This document shows positions 50,021 to 59,769 of a DNA stretch of 64,000 nt, piece after piece (the stretch's first letter is position 1; every line of letters begins with the position of its first letter). Source of the stretch: Algoriphagus mannitolivorans DSM 15301 (GTDB lineage Bacteria > Bacteroidota > Bacteroidia > Cytophagales > Cyclobacteriaceae); contig NZ_AUBV01000009.1 in assembly GCF_000429425.1 (NCBI RefSeq), positions 62,001 to 126,000 of the forward strand. The letters run 5' to 3'. The notes below the pieces were generated by a model that did no database searches, had not been told where the DNA came from, and saw only the letters and a list, made by a program, of their open reading frames with translations. Both the position numbers and the translations under genes were made by a program.

Positions 50021-51229
50021 TTAAAGCCAAAGCAAACTGCTGTCCCCATAGCTGAGAAATCTGTAATCTTGATCCAAGGCTTCTTGATAGACTTTTTTCC
50101 AATTTTCTCTCAGAATCGTTGCAATCAACAGAATCAAGGTAGAACCCGGCTGGTGAAAATTGGTGATCAAACCTTGAATCATCCGGTACTTATATCCAGG
50201 GAAAATGAAAATTTCCGTCTGACCTAAAATTGAATCCATCTGCTGAGTATCCATCCAGTTCAAAATGGCTTGTAGAGATTCCGTTTTGCTGGGGACTTTT
50301 TCCCGGGTTTCATAGGCGAAAAGCTTGGGTACAAAGAAGTCATCGCCTTTCTCTTCGATCAGTTTGACTCCAAACCAAAACAAGCTTTCTAAAGTACGGA
50401 TGGAGGTAGTCCCTACGGCAACTACCGTTTCGGAGTGGTTGAGAAGCTTTTCAATGGTCTCCCGAGTCACTTGGATTTGCTCGCTGTGCATGGGGTGCTC
50501 GAGGACATTATCCACTTTGATAGGTTGGAAAGTTCCGGCACTGACATGTAGGGTAACCTGCGCTTCCTGGACTCCTTTTTGTCGAAGCCTTTCAAAAACT
50601 TCATCGGTAAAGTGCAAGCCAGCTGTTGGAGCAGCCACGGCACCTTCCTTTTTGGAATAGACAGTTTGATAGCGGTCTTTATCTTCTTTTTCAGGCTTTC
50701 GGTTGAGGTATGGAGGAAGAGGAATTTCGCCACTGGCTTCCACCAAATCCACAAAGGCAATGGTGGAATCATCCCAGGAAAATTCGACCAACTTATCTTC
50801 CCGATCCACCAATCGAGCTTGCAAAACAATTTCCCGTTCACCCAAGCCAATTCTTCCGGTTAAGATTTCTCCGTCTTTCCATTTTTTGGCATTTCCAATC
50901 ATGGTAGCCCAAGTCACGGGATGTTTGGCCAACATGATTTCAGGAATTACCGTGGTAGGAGCCACTGGGGCTAGTAGAAAAATTTCAATTTTTGCTCCTG
51001 ATTCCCGCTGAAAAATCAATCTTGCTGGAATTACTTTGGTGTCATTATACACCAATAGCGTATCTGATGGCAATAAATCAGGCAAATTGAAAAATTGAAA
51101 ATGCTTGATTTTCCCAGCCTCAAAATGCAAAAGCTTGGAGTGATCTCGCTTTTCTAGGGGAAATTTCGCAATGCGTTCTTCTGGCAGTGTATATTCGTAA
51201 TCTCTAAGGTCAATCTTTGGGATTTCCAT
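50021..51229 (-). CDS. queA: S-adenosylmethionine:tRNA ribosyltransferase-isomerase
   Basis: 402 residues, somewhat longer than the enterobacterial enzyme. YTLPEERIAKFPLEKRDHSKLL, NDTKVIPARL, PTAGLHFTDEVFE, LHVSAGTFQPI and NFHQPGSTLILLIA are QueA signatures. It moves the ribosyl part of SAM onto preQ1 in tRNA to form epoxyqueuosine. No other queuosine genes are nearby. Divergent from the menC-like gene with a 64-bp gap between starts. Confidence 0.96.
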   Translation of the reverse strand: MEIPKIDLRDYEYTLPEERIAKFPLEKRDHSKLLHFEAGKIKHFQFFNLPDLLPSDTLLVYNDTKVIPARLIFQRESGAKIEIFLLAPVAPTTVIPEIMLAKHPVTWATMIGNAKKWKDGEILTGRIGLGEREIVLQARLVDREDKLVEFSWDDSTIAFVDLVEASGEIPLPPYLNRKPEKEDKDRYQTVYSKKEGAVAAPTAGLHFTDEVFERLRQKGVQEAQVTLHVSAGTFQPIKVDNVLEHPMHSEQIQVTRETIEKLLNHSETVVAVGTTSIRTLESLFWFGVKLIEEKGDDFFVPKLFAYETREKVPSKTESLQAILNWMDTQQMDSILGQTEIFIFPGYKYRMIQGLITNFHQPGSTLILLIATILRENWKKVYQEALDQDYRFLSYGDSSLLWL

Positions 51230-51293
51230 CTTTGGGTTGAATTTGGGTGCAAATATAGCTATCCAAATTTTACCTGACTTGCGCGAAAAGAAT

Positions 51294-52373
51294 ATGTCTG
51301 ATTCATTCCAAATTCAATTTTCATACATCCCCAGAACGCTTCAGTTCAGGTTTGATGCGGGTACTTCCCGGGGTGTGTTAAAAACCCGTGAGGTTTATTG
51401 GATCAAAGCTGTTTCTAGTCAAAATCCTGAAAAAGTGGCTTGGGGAGAAGCAGCCCCTTTGATCAAGTTGAGTCCGGATTATCGGAATGATTTTGAGGAC
51501 GTTTTAGCTGCCACTTTGGAAAAGCTTTCCAGACAAACTTGGGAACTGGATGAGGATTCGATTTTGCATCAGGTAAAAAGGCAGGTTCATTTTGAATTGC
51601 CTTCTATCCGTTTTGGAGTCGAAATGGCCCTATTGGACTGGATTCATGGAGGTAAAAAGAAGTTTTTCCCCAATTCATTTTATGATCAAAAGGCTCCTAT
51701 TCCGATCAATGGGTTGATTTGGATGGGTGACAGGGAGTTTATGCTGGAGCAGATTGACCAGAAGTTAAAAGAGGGCTTCAGTTGCATCAAGATGAAAATC
51801 GGAGCTATTGATTTTGGGCAGGAATTGGAACTCTTGAAGTACATCCGTCAGCAATTTTCCAAAGACCAGATTGTCCTTCGTGTGGATGCGAATGGAGCTT
51901 TCTCTACGCAAGAAGCCTTACACAAACTTCATCAATTGGCCGAGTTTGATATTCACAGCATTGAGCAACCGATTAGGGCGGGGCAGTGGGATGAAATGCG
52001 GAAACTCTGCAGGGAGACTCCTGTGCCGATCGCTTTGGATGAAGAACTTATTGGCATGAAGGATAAGGAGACACTTTTGAATACGCTGAAGCCTCAGCAT
52101 ATTATCCTAAAGCCCACTTTGGTGGGAGGGATTTTGGAAACAAGAAATTGGATCAGTCTGGCCGAAAACCTGGGCATAGGATGGTGGATGACCTCTGCCT
52201 TGGAAAGCAACATCGGTCTGAATGCCATTTCTCAATTAGCATCTGCCTATAATCCTTCCATACCTCAAGGCCTTGGAACTGGCAAACTTTACCATAACAA
52301 TTTGGAATCCCCTTTAGAAATCAAGGAAGGATATATCCGATACGGAGAGCAAGCTTGGCAAAATCCCACTTAG
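51294..52373 (+). CDS. menC: Enolase-superfamily enzyme, probable o-succinylbenzoate synthase
   Basis: 359 residues from the ATG at 51294; the upstream TTG at 51237 only adds a poor extension. A muconate-lactonizing-type barrel: KMKIG (KxK, catalytic Lys), metal ligands in RVDANGAF, SIEQP and ALDEEL, then ILKPTLVGG (second catalytic Lys). The sequence fits MenC-like OSBS of menaquinone synthesis, but dipeptide epimerases share the motifs and no men genes are nearby. Its stop overlaps the stop of the convergent lactonase gene. Confidence 0.72.
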   Translation: MSDSFQIQFSYIPRTLQFRFDAGTSRGVLKTREVYWIKAVSSQNPEKVAWGEAAPLIKLSPDYRNDFEDVLAATLEKLSRQTWELDEDSILHQVKRQVHFELPSIRFGVEMALLDWIHGGKKKFFPNSFYDQKAPIPINGLIWMGDREFMLEQIDQKLKEGFSCIKMKIGAIDFGQELELLKYIRQQFSKDQIVLRVDANGAFSTQEALHKLHQLAEFDIHSIEQPIRAGQWDEMRKLCRETPVPIALDEELIGMKDKETLLNTLKPQHIILKPTLVGGILETRNWISLAENLGIGWWMTSALESNIGLNAISQLASAYNPSIPQGLGTGKLYHNNLESPLEIKEGYIRYGEQAWQNPT

Positions 52374-53521
52374 TTCGGCAATCTGTGCAGATATACCGGC
52401 TTATGGACTTGGGCTTTCCAGAGGGTTGGGGTTAAAATTCCAGTTTCCAAATCCCGTTCAAAGATCACGATGTCATTGCTGGCCTGATGGGCGGCGAGAA
52501 GATACTTTCCATCGGAAGTCAGGTTGAAGTTTCTGGGCATGATTCCTCCGGATGAGATATTTTGAATGCGATCGTATTGACCGGAGGGTGTTTTGGCAAA
52601 GACTGAGATGGTATTAGCCTCGCCCCGGTTGGAGACATAGACACTTTTTCCATCCGAAGAAATTCGGATTTCTGCAGCTCCGACCGCTCCAGTGAAGTTG
52701 TCGTCGAGTAAGGATAGTCTCTGCTTGTGACTTAATTGGCCTTTTTCATAGTCAAAAACATCCAATACAGCCGCCATCTCTTCTACAACGAGCACCTCTT
52801 TTCCATCTGCTGAAAAGGCCAAATGTCTTGGCCCGTCGCCTGGAGTCACGGGGAATTCTCCCGATAAACTCAAAGGTTCCGCGTTTCCAGGATTGAAATC
52901 ATAGACATAAATCTTGTCGGTTCCCAAGTCGGCTACTAATACTCTTTTTCCATCCGGGTCAAAAGTCGTGGAATGTACATGGGGTTTTTCCTGCCGATTG
53001 GGATTAATGCTCCTTCCGGTATGCTGAATAAGTTGGACGAAATTCAACTGACCTTTCCCATCAGCTTTAAAAACAGATAAGCTTCCTCCGGTATAATTTC
53101 CCAAAATCACAAAATCCTCGTTGGGAGAAAGAGAAATATGGCAAGGATGATCACCCTGCGAGGCATCCTGATCCAAAAGTGTAAGGGTATTATCCTTAGG
53201 ATTTCTGGAAAAGCTCAGAACATTTCCTCCTTGAATGCCTGATTCCTCTTCCAGAGAATAAACAATTTTTCCATCCTGAGTTGCGATCACAAAAGAGGGA
53301 TTTGCAATGCCAGCGGCGATGGTTTCTACAGTCATCAGATTTTCTCCCGGAGAAAAATAAAGATGATTGATCCCGTGGTGTAAGGAATCTGTGTAGGTTC
53401 CCACAAGGAATTGGTAACTTAGGTTTTCCACGGCTTGATTTTGGGTTTCGGAAGGAGAGGAAGGATTGCAGGCATAGCAAAATCCTGTCAATACCGACAT
53501 CCAGACATATCTTAGTTTCAT
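52370..53521 (-). CDS. Lactonase family (6-phosphogluconolactonase-like) beta-propeller lipoprotein
   Basis: 383 residues. The signal MKLRYVWMSVLTGFCYAC ends in a lipobox. It is followed by a seven-bladed propeller of the PF10282 family (LVGTYTDSLHHGI, CHISLSPNEDFVILGNYTGG, KPHVHSTTFDPDGKRVLVADLGTDKI, GPRHLAFSADGK, MPRNFNLTSDGKYLLAAHQAS). Such proteins are called 6-phosphogluconolactonase by homology, but an envelope lipoprotein cannot easily serve the cytosolic pentose-phosphate route. Confidence 0.88.
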   Translation of the reverse strand: MKLRYVWMSVLTGFCYACNPSSPSETQNQAVENLSYQFLVGTYTDSLHHGINHLYFSPGENLMTVETIAAGIANPSFVIATQDGKIVYSLEEESGIQGGNVLSFSRNPKDNTLTLLDQDASQGDHPCHISLSPNEDFVILGNYTGGSLSVFKADGKGQLNFVQLIQHTGRSINPNRQEKPHVHSTTFDPDGKRVLVADLGTDKIYVYDFNPGNAEPLSLSGEFPVTPGDGPRHLAFSADGKEVLVVEEMAAVLDVFDYEKGQLSHKQRLSLLDDNFTGAVGAAEIRISSDGKSVYVSNRGEANTISVFAKTPSGQYDRIQNISSGGIMPRNFNLTSDGKYLLAAHQASNDIVIFERDLETGILTPTLWKAQVHKPVYLHRLPN

Positions 53522-53692
53522 GAGATGAAAATAGAAAATTAATCTGTGAGAATAGTTTTAATTACGCTTCAAAAATGAGTGATGTTGTATGTGATAAATG
53601 AATTTTTTGAGCTAAAACATTGAAGAAATTTTAAAAATGATGCTAAAAAATACAAAAAATGCTAATTTGCTTAACCTATTAATTTGACCCTG

Positions 53693-56227
53693 ATGCAGCA
53701 AGTTTATGACACCCAAGTCGCCAAGCGATTTACGATTTATAACAGTCTTTTTTTAGATCTTCCCTTTGATGATATCTATGTCACCGGAACCCTATTGCCA
53801 TTTTTAGGTAAGGCCTGTGAAAAAGGATACCAAGAGGGAAAAACTCCCGTAGAAATCATTCATGGTTTTTTTGAGGAAATGATGCCGGGAGAATCTGAAA
53901 AAAGGAAGAGTGATTTCCTGTTTCAGATGATTCAATATGTGGAGCGCCAAGTTGTTCTTTTTGATTCTATTGAGGACGCAGCTTACGACAAGATCAATGA
54001 CATCAATGGTAAAGGATCCATCAAGGCTTTGATCTCCCGAGTGGAAACAGACAAAAAGAAGAAAGAATTGGTCGAAAAGCTTAAGACTTTTTCCGTTCGA
54101 TTGACCTTGACGGCTCACCCCACACAGTTCTATCCCGGAAATGTTTTGGGAATCATCACCGATCTGGAAAATGCCATACGGACAGATGATCTTGAAAACA
54201 TCAATCTTCTGCTTCAGCAGCTTGGGAAAACCGGCTTTATCAACCGTGAAAAGCCGACTCCTTTTGATGAGGCAATCAGCTTGATCTGGTATTTGGAAAA
54301 TGTATTCTACCAAAGTATTCCGGATATCGTGATTCGATTGCTGAAAGGACTTGGAGAACCTATTCATACTTGGGAAAACCCAGGGATTCTTAAGGTCGGC
54401 TTTTGGCCGGGAGGTGATCGAGATGGAAATCCATTTGTGACCCATGAAACTACCCTTCAGGTAGCTGATCGCCTCAAAAAATGGCTGATGAGATGCTATT
54501 ACAGGGATTTGCGGAAGCTGAAGAAGAGACTCACCTTCAAAAATGTGGAGGAGCTGATTGCCAAAGCAGAGCGGGGAATTTTCGATACACTTTTTGAAAA
54601 CAAACAGGTGTACAAATCCAAAGATGACCTGTTGGCTATTTTGCTGGAAGCCAGAGAGGCATTGATCACGCATCATGACGGACTGTTTTTGAATCTTCTG
54701 GATGAATTTATCCTGAAAGTGAGAATCTTCGGGTTCCACTTTGCCCATATGGATCTAAGACAGGATAGCCGAAAGCATGATGCTTTGTGGGAGGAGATTT
54801 TCTCCATTCAGGGGAAAGAGTTTACCGGAACCGAGGAGGAGTTGATTTCCAAAGTCATGAAGACCCGTGGTCTTCCTTCCTTGGAAGACTTCCAAGAGCC
54901 ATTCCACAAGGAAATGCTCCAATCTCTGGGTACCGTAAAAGCTATTCAATCCCTAAATGGGGAGGAGGGACTTCACCGTTATATCATTTCCAATTGCCAG
55001 TCGGTCCTACATGTGCTGGAAGTTTTCCAGCTGTCAAGACTGACTTTGGGAGCCAAGTCAGGAAATCTCCCACTGGATATTGTTCCTCTTTTTGAGACCG
55101 TGGATGATTTGGCGATGGCACCTAAAATCATGGCCCAATTGTACGAGACTCCCGAATATGCAGAGCATATCAAGTCCAGAGGAATGAAGCAAAACATCAT
55201 GCTTGGATTCTCCGATGGGACCAAAGACGGTGGCTATCTCAAAGCCAACTGGTCCATTTTGATTGCCAAAGAAGAGCTTTCTGAGGTTTCTAGAAAATAC
55301 GGAATCAAGGTGGTATTCTTTGACGGAAGAGGAGGACCTGTAGCCCGTGGAGGGGGAAACCTACACAACTTCTATGCTTCCTTGGGAGAAAAAGTTGAGA
55401 ATTCAGAGATCCAGGTGACGATTCAGGGACAGACGATTTCTTCGAATTATGGCAAGCAAGTGTCCTGCACCTATAATCTCGAGCAATTGCTCAGTGCGGG
55501 TTTAGAAAATCACCTTTATCCAGACTCAGAAAAAAATCTTAATCCAAAGCAACGGAAACTCATCCAAACCTTAGCTGATTCGGGATACGACTATTACAAA
55601 AAACTAAAAAATCACCCGAAGTTTGTTCCCTATCTCGAGCATGTGGCTCCTTTGAAATTCTTCGGTATGACCAATATTGGTAGCCGTCCCCTGAAAAGAG
55701 GAAAAGGTTCCGGATTGAAGTTCGAAGACCTTCGAGCGATTCCATTTGTCGGATCTTGGGCCCAAATGAAGCAAAATATTCCAGGTTTCTTTGGGGTAGG
55801 AGCAGCTATCGAGGCAGCCGAAAAAGAAGGAAGATTGGATGAAATCAAAAAGCTGTACCAGGAAAGCCTATTCTTCCGAACCTTGCTGAGCAATTCCATG
55901 CAATCCTTGAATAAGTGTTTTTATCCTGCAACAGCCTATTTGGAGAAAAACCCTGAATACGGAGAGTTTTGGAAAATGCTTTATGAGGAATACCTCAGAT
56001 CGGTAGAAAAGATCAAGGCGATTTCAGGAATGAATGAGTTGTTGGAAGATAATCCTGTGACCAAAAAGTCCATCGAAATCAGGGAGAGAATTGTGCTTCC
56101 CTTGATCACGATTCAGCAGTATGCGATTCAGAGAATTTTGGATGAAGGGAAATCTTCAGAAACTCTGGACAAACTCATCCTTCGGGCCATGTTTGGAATC
56201 ATCAATGCTACCAGAAACGCAGCCTAA
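53693..56227 (+). CDS. ppc: Phosphoenolpyruvate carboxylase
   Basis: 844 residues from the ATG at 53693 (TTG at 53684 adds three). The catalytic segments LTAHPTQFYPG (His), GGDRDGNPFV, MLGFSDGTKDGGYLKANWS and FFDGRGGPVARGGGN are all intact. The length is at the short end of the family, as in other Bacteroidota. It replenishes oxaloacetate for the TCA cycle. A strong terminator shared with the convergent gene follows. Confidence 0.96.
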   Translation: MQQVYDTQVAKRFTIYNSLFLDLPFDDIYVTGTLLPFLGKACEKGYQEGKTPVEIIHGFFEEMMPGESEKRKSDFLFQMIQYVERQVVLFDSIEDAAYDKINDINGKGSIKALISRVETDKKKKELVEKLKTFSVRLTLTAHPTQFYPGNVLGIITDLENAIRTDDLENINLLLQQLGKTGFINREKPTPFDEAISLIWYLENVFYQSIPDIVIRLLKGLGEPIHTWENPGILKVGFWPGGDRDGNPFVTHETTLQVADRLKKWLMRCYYRDLRKLKKRLTFKNVEELIAKAERGIFDTLFENKQVYKSKDDLLAILLEAREALITHHDGLFLNLLDEFILKVRIFGFHFAHMDLRQDSRKHDALWEEIFSIQGKEFTGTEEELISKVMKTRGLPSLEDFQEPFHKEMLQSLGTVKAIQSLNGEEGLHRYIISNCQSVLHVLEVFQLSRLTLGAKSGNLPLDIVPLFETVDDLAMAPKIMAQLYETPEYAEHIKSRGMKQNIMLGFSDGTKDGGYLKANWSILIAKEELSEVSRKYGIKVVFFDGRGGPVARGGGNLHNFYASLGEKVENSEIQVTIQGQTISSNYGKQVSCTYNLEQLLSAGLENHLYPDSEKNLNPKQRKLIQTLADSGYDYYKKLKNHPKFVPYLEHVAPLKFFGMTNIGSRPLKRGKGSGLKFEDLRAIPFVGSWAQMKQNIPGFFGVGAAIEAAEKEGRLDEIKKLYQESLFFRTLLSNSMQSLNKCFYPATAYLEKNPEYGEFWKMLYEEYLRSVEKIKAISGMNELLEDNPVTKKSIEIRERIVLPLITIQQYAIQRILDEGKSSETLDKLILRAMFGIINATRNAA

Positions 56228-56266
56228 GAGCTTGGACTAAACAGGAAAAGCCTCTTTGAAAATCAG

Positions 56267-56304
56267 AAATAGCCTAGGGTTCAAAAACCCCAGGCTATTT
56301 TTTT
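56267..56304. terminator. Bidirectional terminator after ppc
   Basis: AAATAGCCTAGGG (56267-56279) pairs with CCCCAGGCTATTT (56288-56300) with a small internal bulge, and a T run follows. A similar hairpin occurs at 57652-57678 on the other side of the outer-membrane protein gene. Confidence 0.8.
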
Positions 56305-57529
56305 AGAAAGTTTCATTAATGTTCAGGTAAAACCCTCCATTTCCATTTTGGCCTATGCCGTAATCCGCGGTGATGGTCGTTCTTTTTTCTTTATTGATCA
56401 TCACGCGGAGTCCCAGACCATAACCTGGATTGATTTTCTCAAAAAGTCGCTCCTGATTGTTGCTGACATTTAGTGTATTTTCCCTTGTTCCACCGCTAAA
56501 GCTTGCTCCATTGACAAATAAGGTACCTCCAAAGGTGTCCTTTTCCCTTTGTAATGGAAATCTCCATTCTGCTTCTCCATAGACCATATTTTCTCCCCGA
56601 AATCTACCTTGGGCATAGCCTCTTCCAGCTCTTCCAAACATATCCCATCCTAGAGAAGGAAGATTCATGTAAGGTAGTTTTCCAGTGACAAGGAAATTTC
56701 CCATTCCCCACACGCCTATTAAATGCCGTTTTCGGGCGGGGTTGAGGTTGAAATAATGCCGATAATCTAACAGTAAGGTGCTGGAGGATTGGGAAGACCC
56801 CAAAAACTCCGGATTGATTTTGTATTGAATCCAGGCGAAATTCTTTTCATAGGGAGAAACTGCTACGTCCCTGTTCTCCATAACCACATTCATAGATATT
56901 CCCGAGAGGGAATACTTTTCAGTCGAAAACCCTTTTTCTCGATTGTAGTCATCATGTGAAAAGTTGAAAAATTGCCCACGATCCTCGGATAAGTAATTTT
57001 GGATTTTGTGGTGAATGTCCAAATGATAGCCTGGTCCTAGGTAAAAGCTTGAATTCCCAATTCGCTTCAGAAAGGTCTCATAGAAACGGGTAAGCCTGAA
57101 GTCCATTTGTTGCTCACCCTGGAAAATCGGGAATTTGATCGGGTCGGCATCAAATCCATTGGGAGACGAACTCCCCAATCCATAGGTAGGTTGGGAGGTA
57201 ATGAAATACCGCCAGTCTCCAAGAAGTATAGTCTTATTCCCTGCGAGGAAAATATTATGTCTGGAACTGAAAATCCATTGATTTTTTGTGGTGTACAATA
57301 GATTTCCAACCAAGTTGGACAATTTGGTAGCCAGAGGATCACCCATGTACCAAGAAGCTGAAGGAGCCAATCCAAACATCCAACCATTGGCAGGATTGGA
57401 GGCTACTGCCGGTAAAGGGATGAAACTGAAATGATACACTTTATTAGGGACATAGGAGCTTGTGTCGGATTGGGCAGATAGCCGAAGGGTGATAGTAAAA
57501 AATATCCCCAGAAGTAAGAGTGGCTTCAT
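56303..57529 (-). CDS. Outer-membrane beta-barrel protein, BamA/TamA C-terminal-like
   Basis: 408 residues with signal peptide (MKPLLLLGIFFTITLRLSAQ). The whole mature part is alternating amphipathic strands with aromatic girdles, ending GGFYLNINETF with the terminal Phe typical of outer-membrane barrels. Segments such as RGYAQGRFRGENMVYGEAEWRF resemble the bacterial surface antigen (Omp85) barrel. No POTRA domains are visible, so a transport or anchoring role is unclear. Confidence 0.8.
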   Translation of the reverse strand: MKPLLLLGIFFTITLRLSAQSDTSSYVPNKVYHFSFIPLPAVASNPANGWMFGLAPSASWYMGDPLATKLSNLVGNLLYTTKNQWIFSSRHNIFLAGNKTILLGDWRYFITSQPTYGLGSSSPNGFDADPIKFPIFQGEQQMDFRLTRFYETFLKRIGNSSFYLGPGYHLDIHHKIQNYLSEDRGQFFNFSHDDYNREKGFSTEKYSLSGISMNVVMENRDVAVSPYEKNFAWIQYKINPEFLGSSQSSSTLLLDYRHYFNLNPARKRHLIGVWGMGNFLVTGKLPYMNLPSLGWDMFGRAGRGYAQGRFRGENMVYGEAEWRFPLQREKDTFGGTLFVNGASFSGGTRENTLNVSNNQERLFEKINPGYGLGLRVMINKEKRTTITADYGIGQNGNGGFYLNINETF

Positions 57530-57651
57530 GATCGGAGTTGAGATGGTAATTTACTTCAATCTAGTCCAATGGAATGAGGTTCCAACGGAAATATTCCCAA
57601 AGGCGGAATAAAAATTAGGAATAGGGAATAATGAATGCATCATCCTCTGGC

Positions 57652-57678
57652 ATAGCCTAGGGAGTAATCCCGGGCTAT
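57652..57678. terminator. Hairpin similar to the ppc terminator
   Basis: ATAGCCTAGGGA (57652-57663) pairs with TCCCGGGCTAT (57668-57678) around GTAA. The arms resemble the stem at 56267-56300. No strong T run follows, so it may be a repeat copy or a transcript-stabilising structure. Confidence 0.45.
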
Positions 57679-57742
57679 TTGGATTCTCCTTCTCCAAGAT
57701 CGAGCAGGATTGCAAGAATGAAAATTTCTGGTATTTTTTGGC

Positions 57743-59167
57743 ATGAAACCCAAACTATCCGAACCTCTGACGCCTCGCTATACTTTCAACCAAACTTACC
57801 TCTGGCTAATATCCTTGACCGCCGCCCTGGGGGGCTTTTTGTTTGGCTACGACTGGGTGGTCATCGGCGGTGCTAAGCCTTTTTACGAACCATACTTTAA
57901 TGTCAGTAGTGTAGCGAATCAGGGTTGGGGTACCAGTTCGGCCCTAGTCGGCTGTATGATCGGAGCGGGATTGTGCATCTTTTTGAGTGATGCCTTGGGG
58001 AGAAAACGCCTGTTGATCGCCTCTGGGTTTTTGTTTTCCCTTTCTGCGATCGGCACTGCTTTGGCAGATAGTTTTTTTGCATTCAACCTGTACCGAATTC
58101 TAGGTGGAGTGGCTATGGGGATTGCCTTAAATCTTTCTCCATTGTACATCTCTGAAATGTCACCTGCGGAGAAGCGGGGAAGGATGGTCACCATCAATCA
58201 ATTGCTAATCATGTTTGGGGTGCTGCTTGCCCAGCTGGTCAATTGGCAGATTTCTCTTCTGGATACCGAGATGGCGGATGAAGCGACTTTTGAACAGATT
58301 GCTCAAAGCTGGAATGGACAAACTGGATGGAGATGGATGTTTGGGGCGGAGACCGTTCCTGCAATGCTCTTTTTCGGGCTGATGTTTTTGGTGCCGGAGA
58401 GCACGCGATGGATGATCAAAAATGGCCAAACGGATCAAGCACGAAAGGTACTGGTTAAAATCGGAGGCTTGGACTATGCTCAAGACAGTATTCGGGAAAC
58501 ACAGGAGACTTTGGAGAGGGGAGATGATTCCCAGATCAATCTCAAAGCCCTGTTCCAACCTAAGATCATGAAGCTATTGGCTCTTGGGATATTTTTGGCA
58601 TTTCTGCAGCAGTGGAGTGGCATCAATGTAGTGATCTATTATGCGGCGGACATCTTTCAGGCTGCAGGTTTTAACCTGAAGCAAATGATGCTGAATATCG
58701 TTGTGATCGGAGGAGTAATGGTAGCCTCAGTCTTTGTGACTTTGGCCACTGTGGATCGATTTGGAAGGAAATCCATCTTAATGACCTGCCTTGCCGCGAT
58801 GTCACTCATCTATGCCGGAATAGGCTATTCCTTTTTTGCAGATTTGGGAGGGGGAGTTGTGGTGATTTTGGTTTTGGCTAACGTGATGTTTTATTCCATA
58901 TCCCTGGCGCCTTTACTATGGGTTTTGCTTTCGGAGATTTTTCCAACCCGAGTACGAGGTGCGGCAATTTCAATCGGTGCCTTAGCCCATTGGGTTGGCA
59001 ATTTTACCCTGACCTATTTTTTTCCTGCGATCAAAGAAAATCTTGGTTGGGCCAATAATTTCTGGTTGTATGGGATGATTTGTGTCTTTGGCTTTTTGGT
59101 CCTGTGGAAAGTGCTTCCAGAAACCAAAGGGAAGTCTTTGGAGCAGCTTGACAGGGAATTATCCTGA
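57743..59167 (+). CDS. MFS sugar porter (xylose/glucose:proton symporter type)
   Basis: 474 residues with twelve hydrophobic helices. Sugar-porter signatures: GFLFGYDWVVIGG, SDALGRKRLL, VPESTRWM, LQQWSGINVVIYYA, and the C-terminal PETKGKSLEQLD. It imports a hexose or pentose with protons across the inner membrane. A perfect palindromic terminator overlaps its stop codon. Confidence 0.93.
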   Translation: MKPKLSEPLTPRYTFNQTYLWLISLTAALGGFLFGYDWVVIGGAKPFYEPYFNVSSVANQGWGTSSALVGCMIGAGLCIFLSDALGRKRLLIASGFLFSLSAIGTALADSFFAFNLYRILGGVAMGIALNLSPLYISEMSPAEKRGRMVTINQLLIMFGVLLAQLVNWQISLLDTEMADEATFEQIAQSWNGQTGWRWMFGAETVPAMLFFGLMFLVPESTRWMIKNGQTDQARKVLVKIGGLDYAQDSIRETQETLERGDDSQINLKALFQPKIMKLLALGIFLAFLQQWSGINVVIYYAADIFQAAGFNLKQMMLNIVVIGGVMVASVFVTLATVDRFGRKSILMTCLAAMSLIYAGIGYSFFADLGGGVVVILVLANVMFYSISLAPLLWVLLSEIFPTRVRGAAISIGALAHWVGNFTLTYFFPAIKENLGWANNFWLYGMICVFGFLVLWKVLPETKGKSLEQLDRELS

Positions 59168-59188
59168 TTTTTTGATAGAAAAAATCAG
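59164..59188. terminator. Bidirectional terminator between the sugar porter and PAP2 genes
   Basis: CTGATTTTTT (59164-59173) pairs perfectly with AAAAAATCAG (59179-59188) around GATAG. It overlaps the plus-strand stop codon and lies 2 bp before the minus-strand stop codon. Confidence 0.75.
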
Positions 59189-59190
59189 CG

Positions 59191-59769
59191 CTATTTCTTC
59201 AAAAAGCTTTTGACCAATTCCCTTTTCACAAAGACAATAAAAAACCAACACATCCAACCGACGATTGCTCCGATAGCTGCCCCAAGAAGGATGTCAAAAG
59301 GATAATGTACGCCCAAATAGATTCGGGTATAGCTTACCACGATAGCATAGAGGTAGAGCCAGCCCATGTATTTAAGCTTGCCTTTCATCTTAAAATTGAG
59401 GAACGTGGCTAGGCCAAACGTATTGGCAGCATGGGAAGACACAAAGCCATAAAGTCCGCCACATCTTCCGTAGTTGTGGATCATTCCTTCCCATCTTGGA
59501 TCGTGGCAGGGCCGAAGTCTTTCCATCAGGGGCTTTAGAAATCCCGAGGTGAATTGATCTGAAATCAGAATAGTGAGCATCACTCCTCCATATACCCACC
59601 AGCAGTTTTTGGGATCGGCTTTGTAAATCTTGTAAATCAGAAATGCATACAAAGGAACCCAAGTGAAGGTTTGAGTCATTTGAAAAACGATCGGATCCAG
59701 CCAATCCCAATGAAAAGAATTCAGCCAGAGGAAAAACTCCTCATCCAGATTTTTCAGAGTTTCAATCAT
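59191..59769 (-). CDS. PAP2-family membrane phosphatase
   Basis: 192 residues, about five helices. The three phosphatase motifs are KPLMERLRPC, SSHAANTFG and SYTRIYLGVHYPFDILLGA. Such enzymes dephosphorylate lipid phosphates such as undecaprenyl pyrophosphate. It overlaps hemF by 4 bp and is the last gene of the TamA-like/hemF/PAP2 operon. Confidence 0.92.
   Translation of the reverse strand: MIETLKNLDEEFFLWLNSFHWDWLDPIVFQMTQTFTWVPLYAFLIYKIYKADPKNCWWVYGGVMLTILISDQFTSGFLKPLMERLRPCHDPRWEGMIHNYGRCGGLYGFVSSHAANTFGLATFLNFKMKGKLKYMGWLYLYAIVVSYTRIYLGVHYPFDILLGAAIGAIVGWMCWFFIVFVKRELVKSFLKK

Noticed and set aside
52370-53521. True 6-phosphogluconolactonase of the pentose-phosphate pathway
   Set aside because: The product is a lipoprotein with an export signal, so a cytosolic role is unlikely; only the fold family is supported.
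53804-54748. 314-codon minus-strand frame inside ppc
   Set aside because: It overlaps a fully conserved PEP carboxylase frame; long antisense frames are common in such genes.
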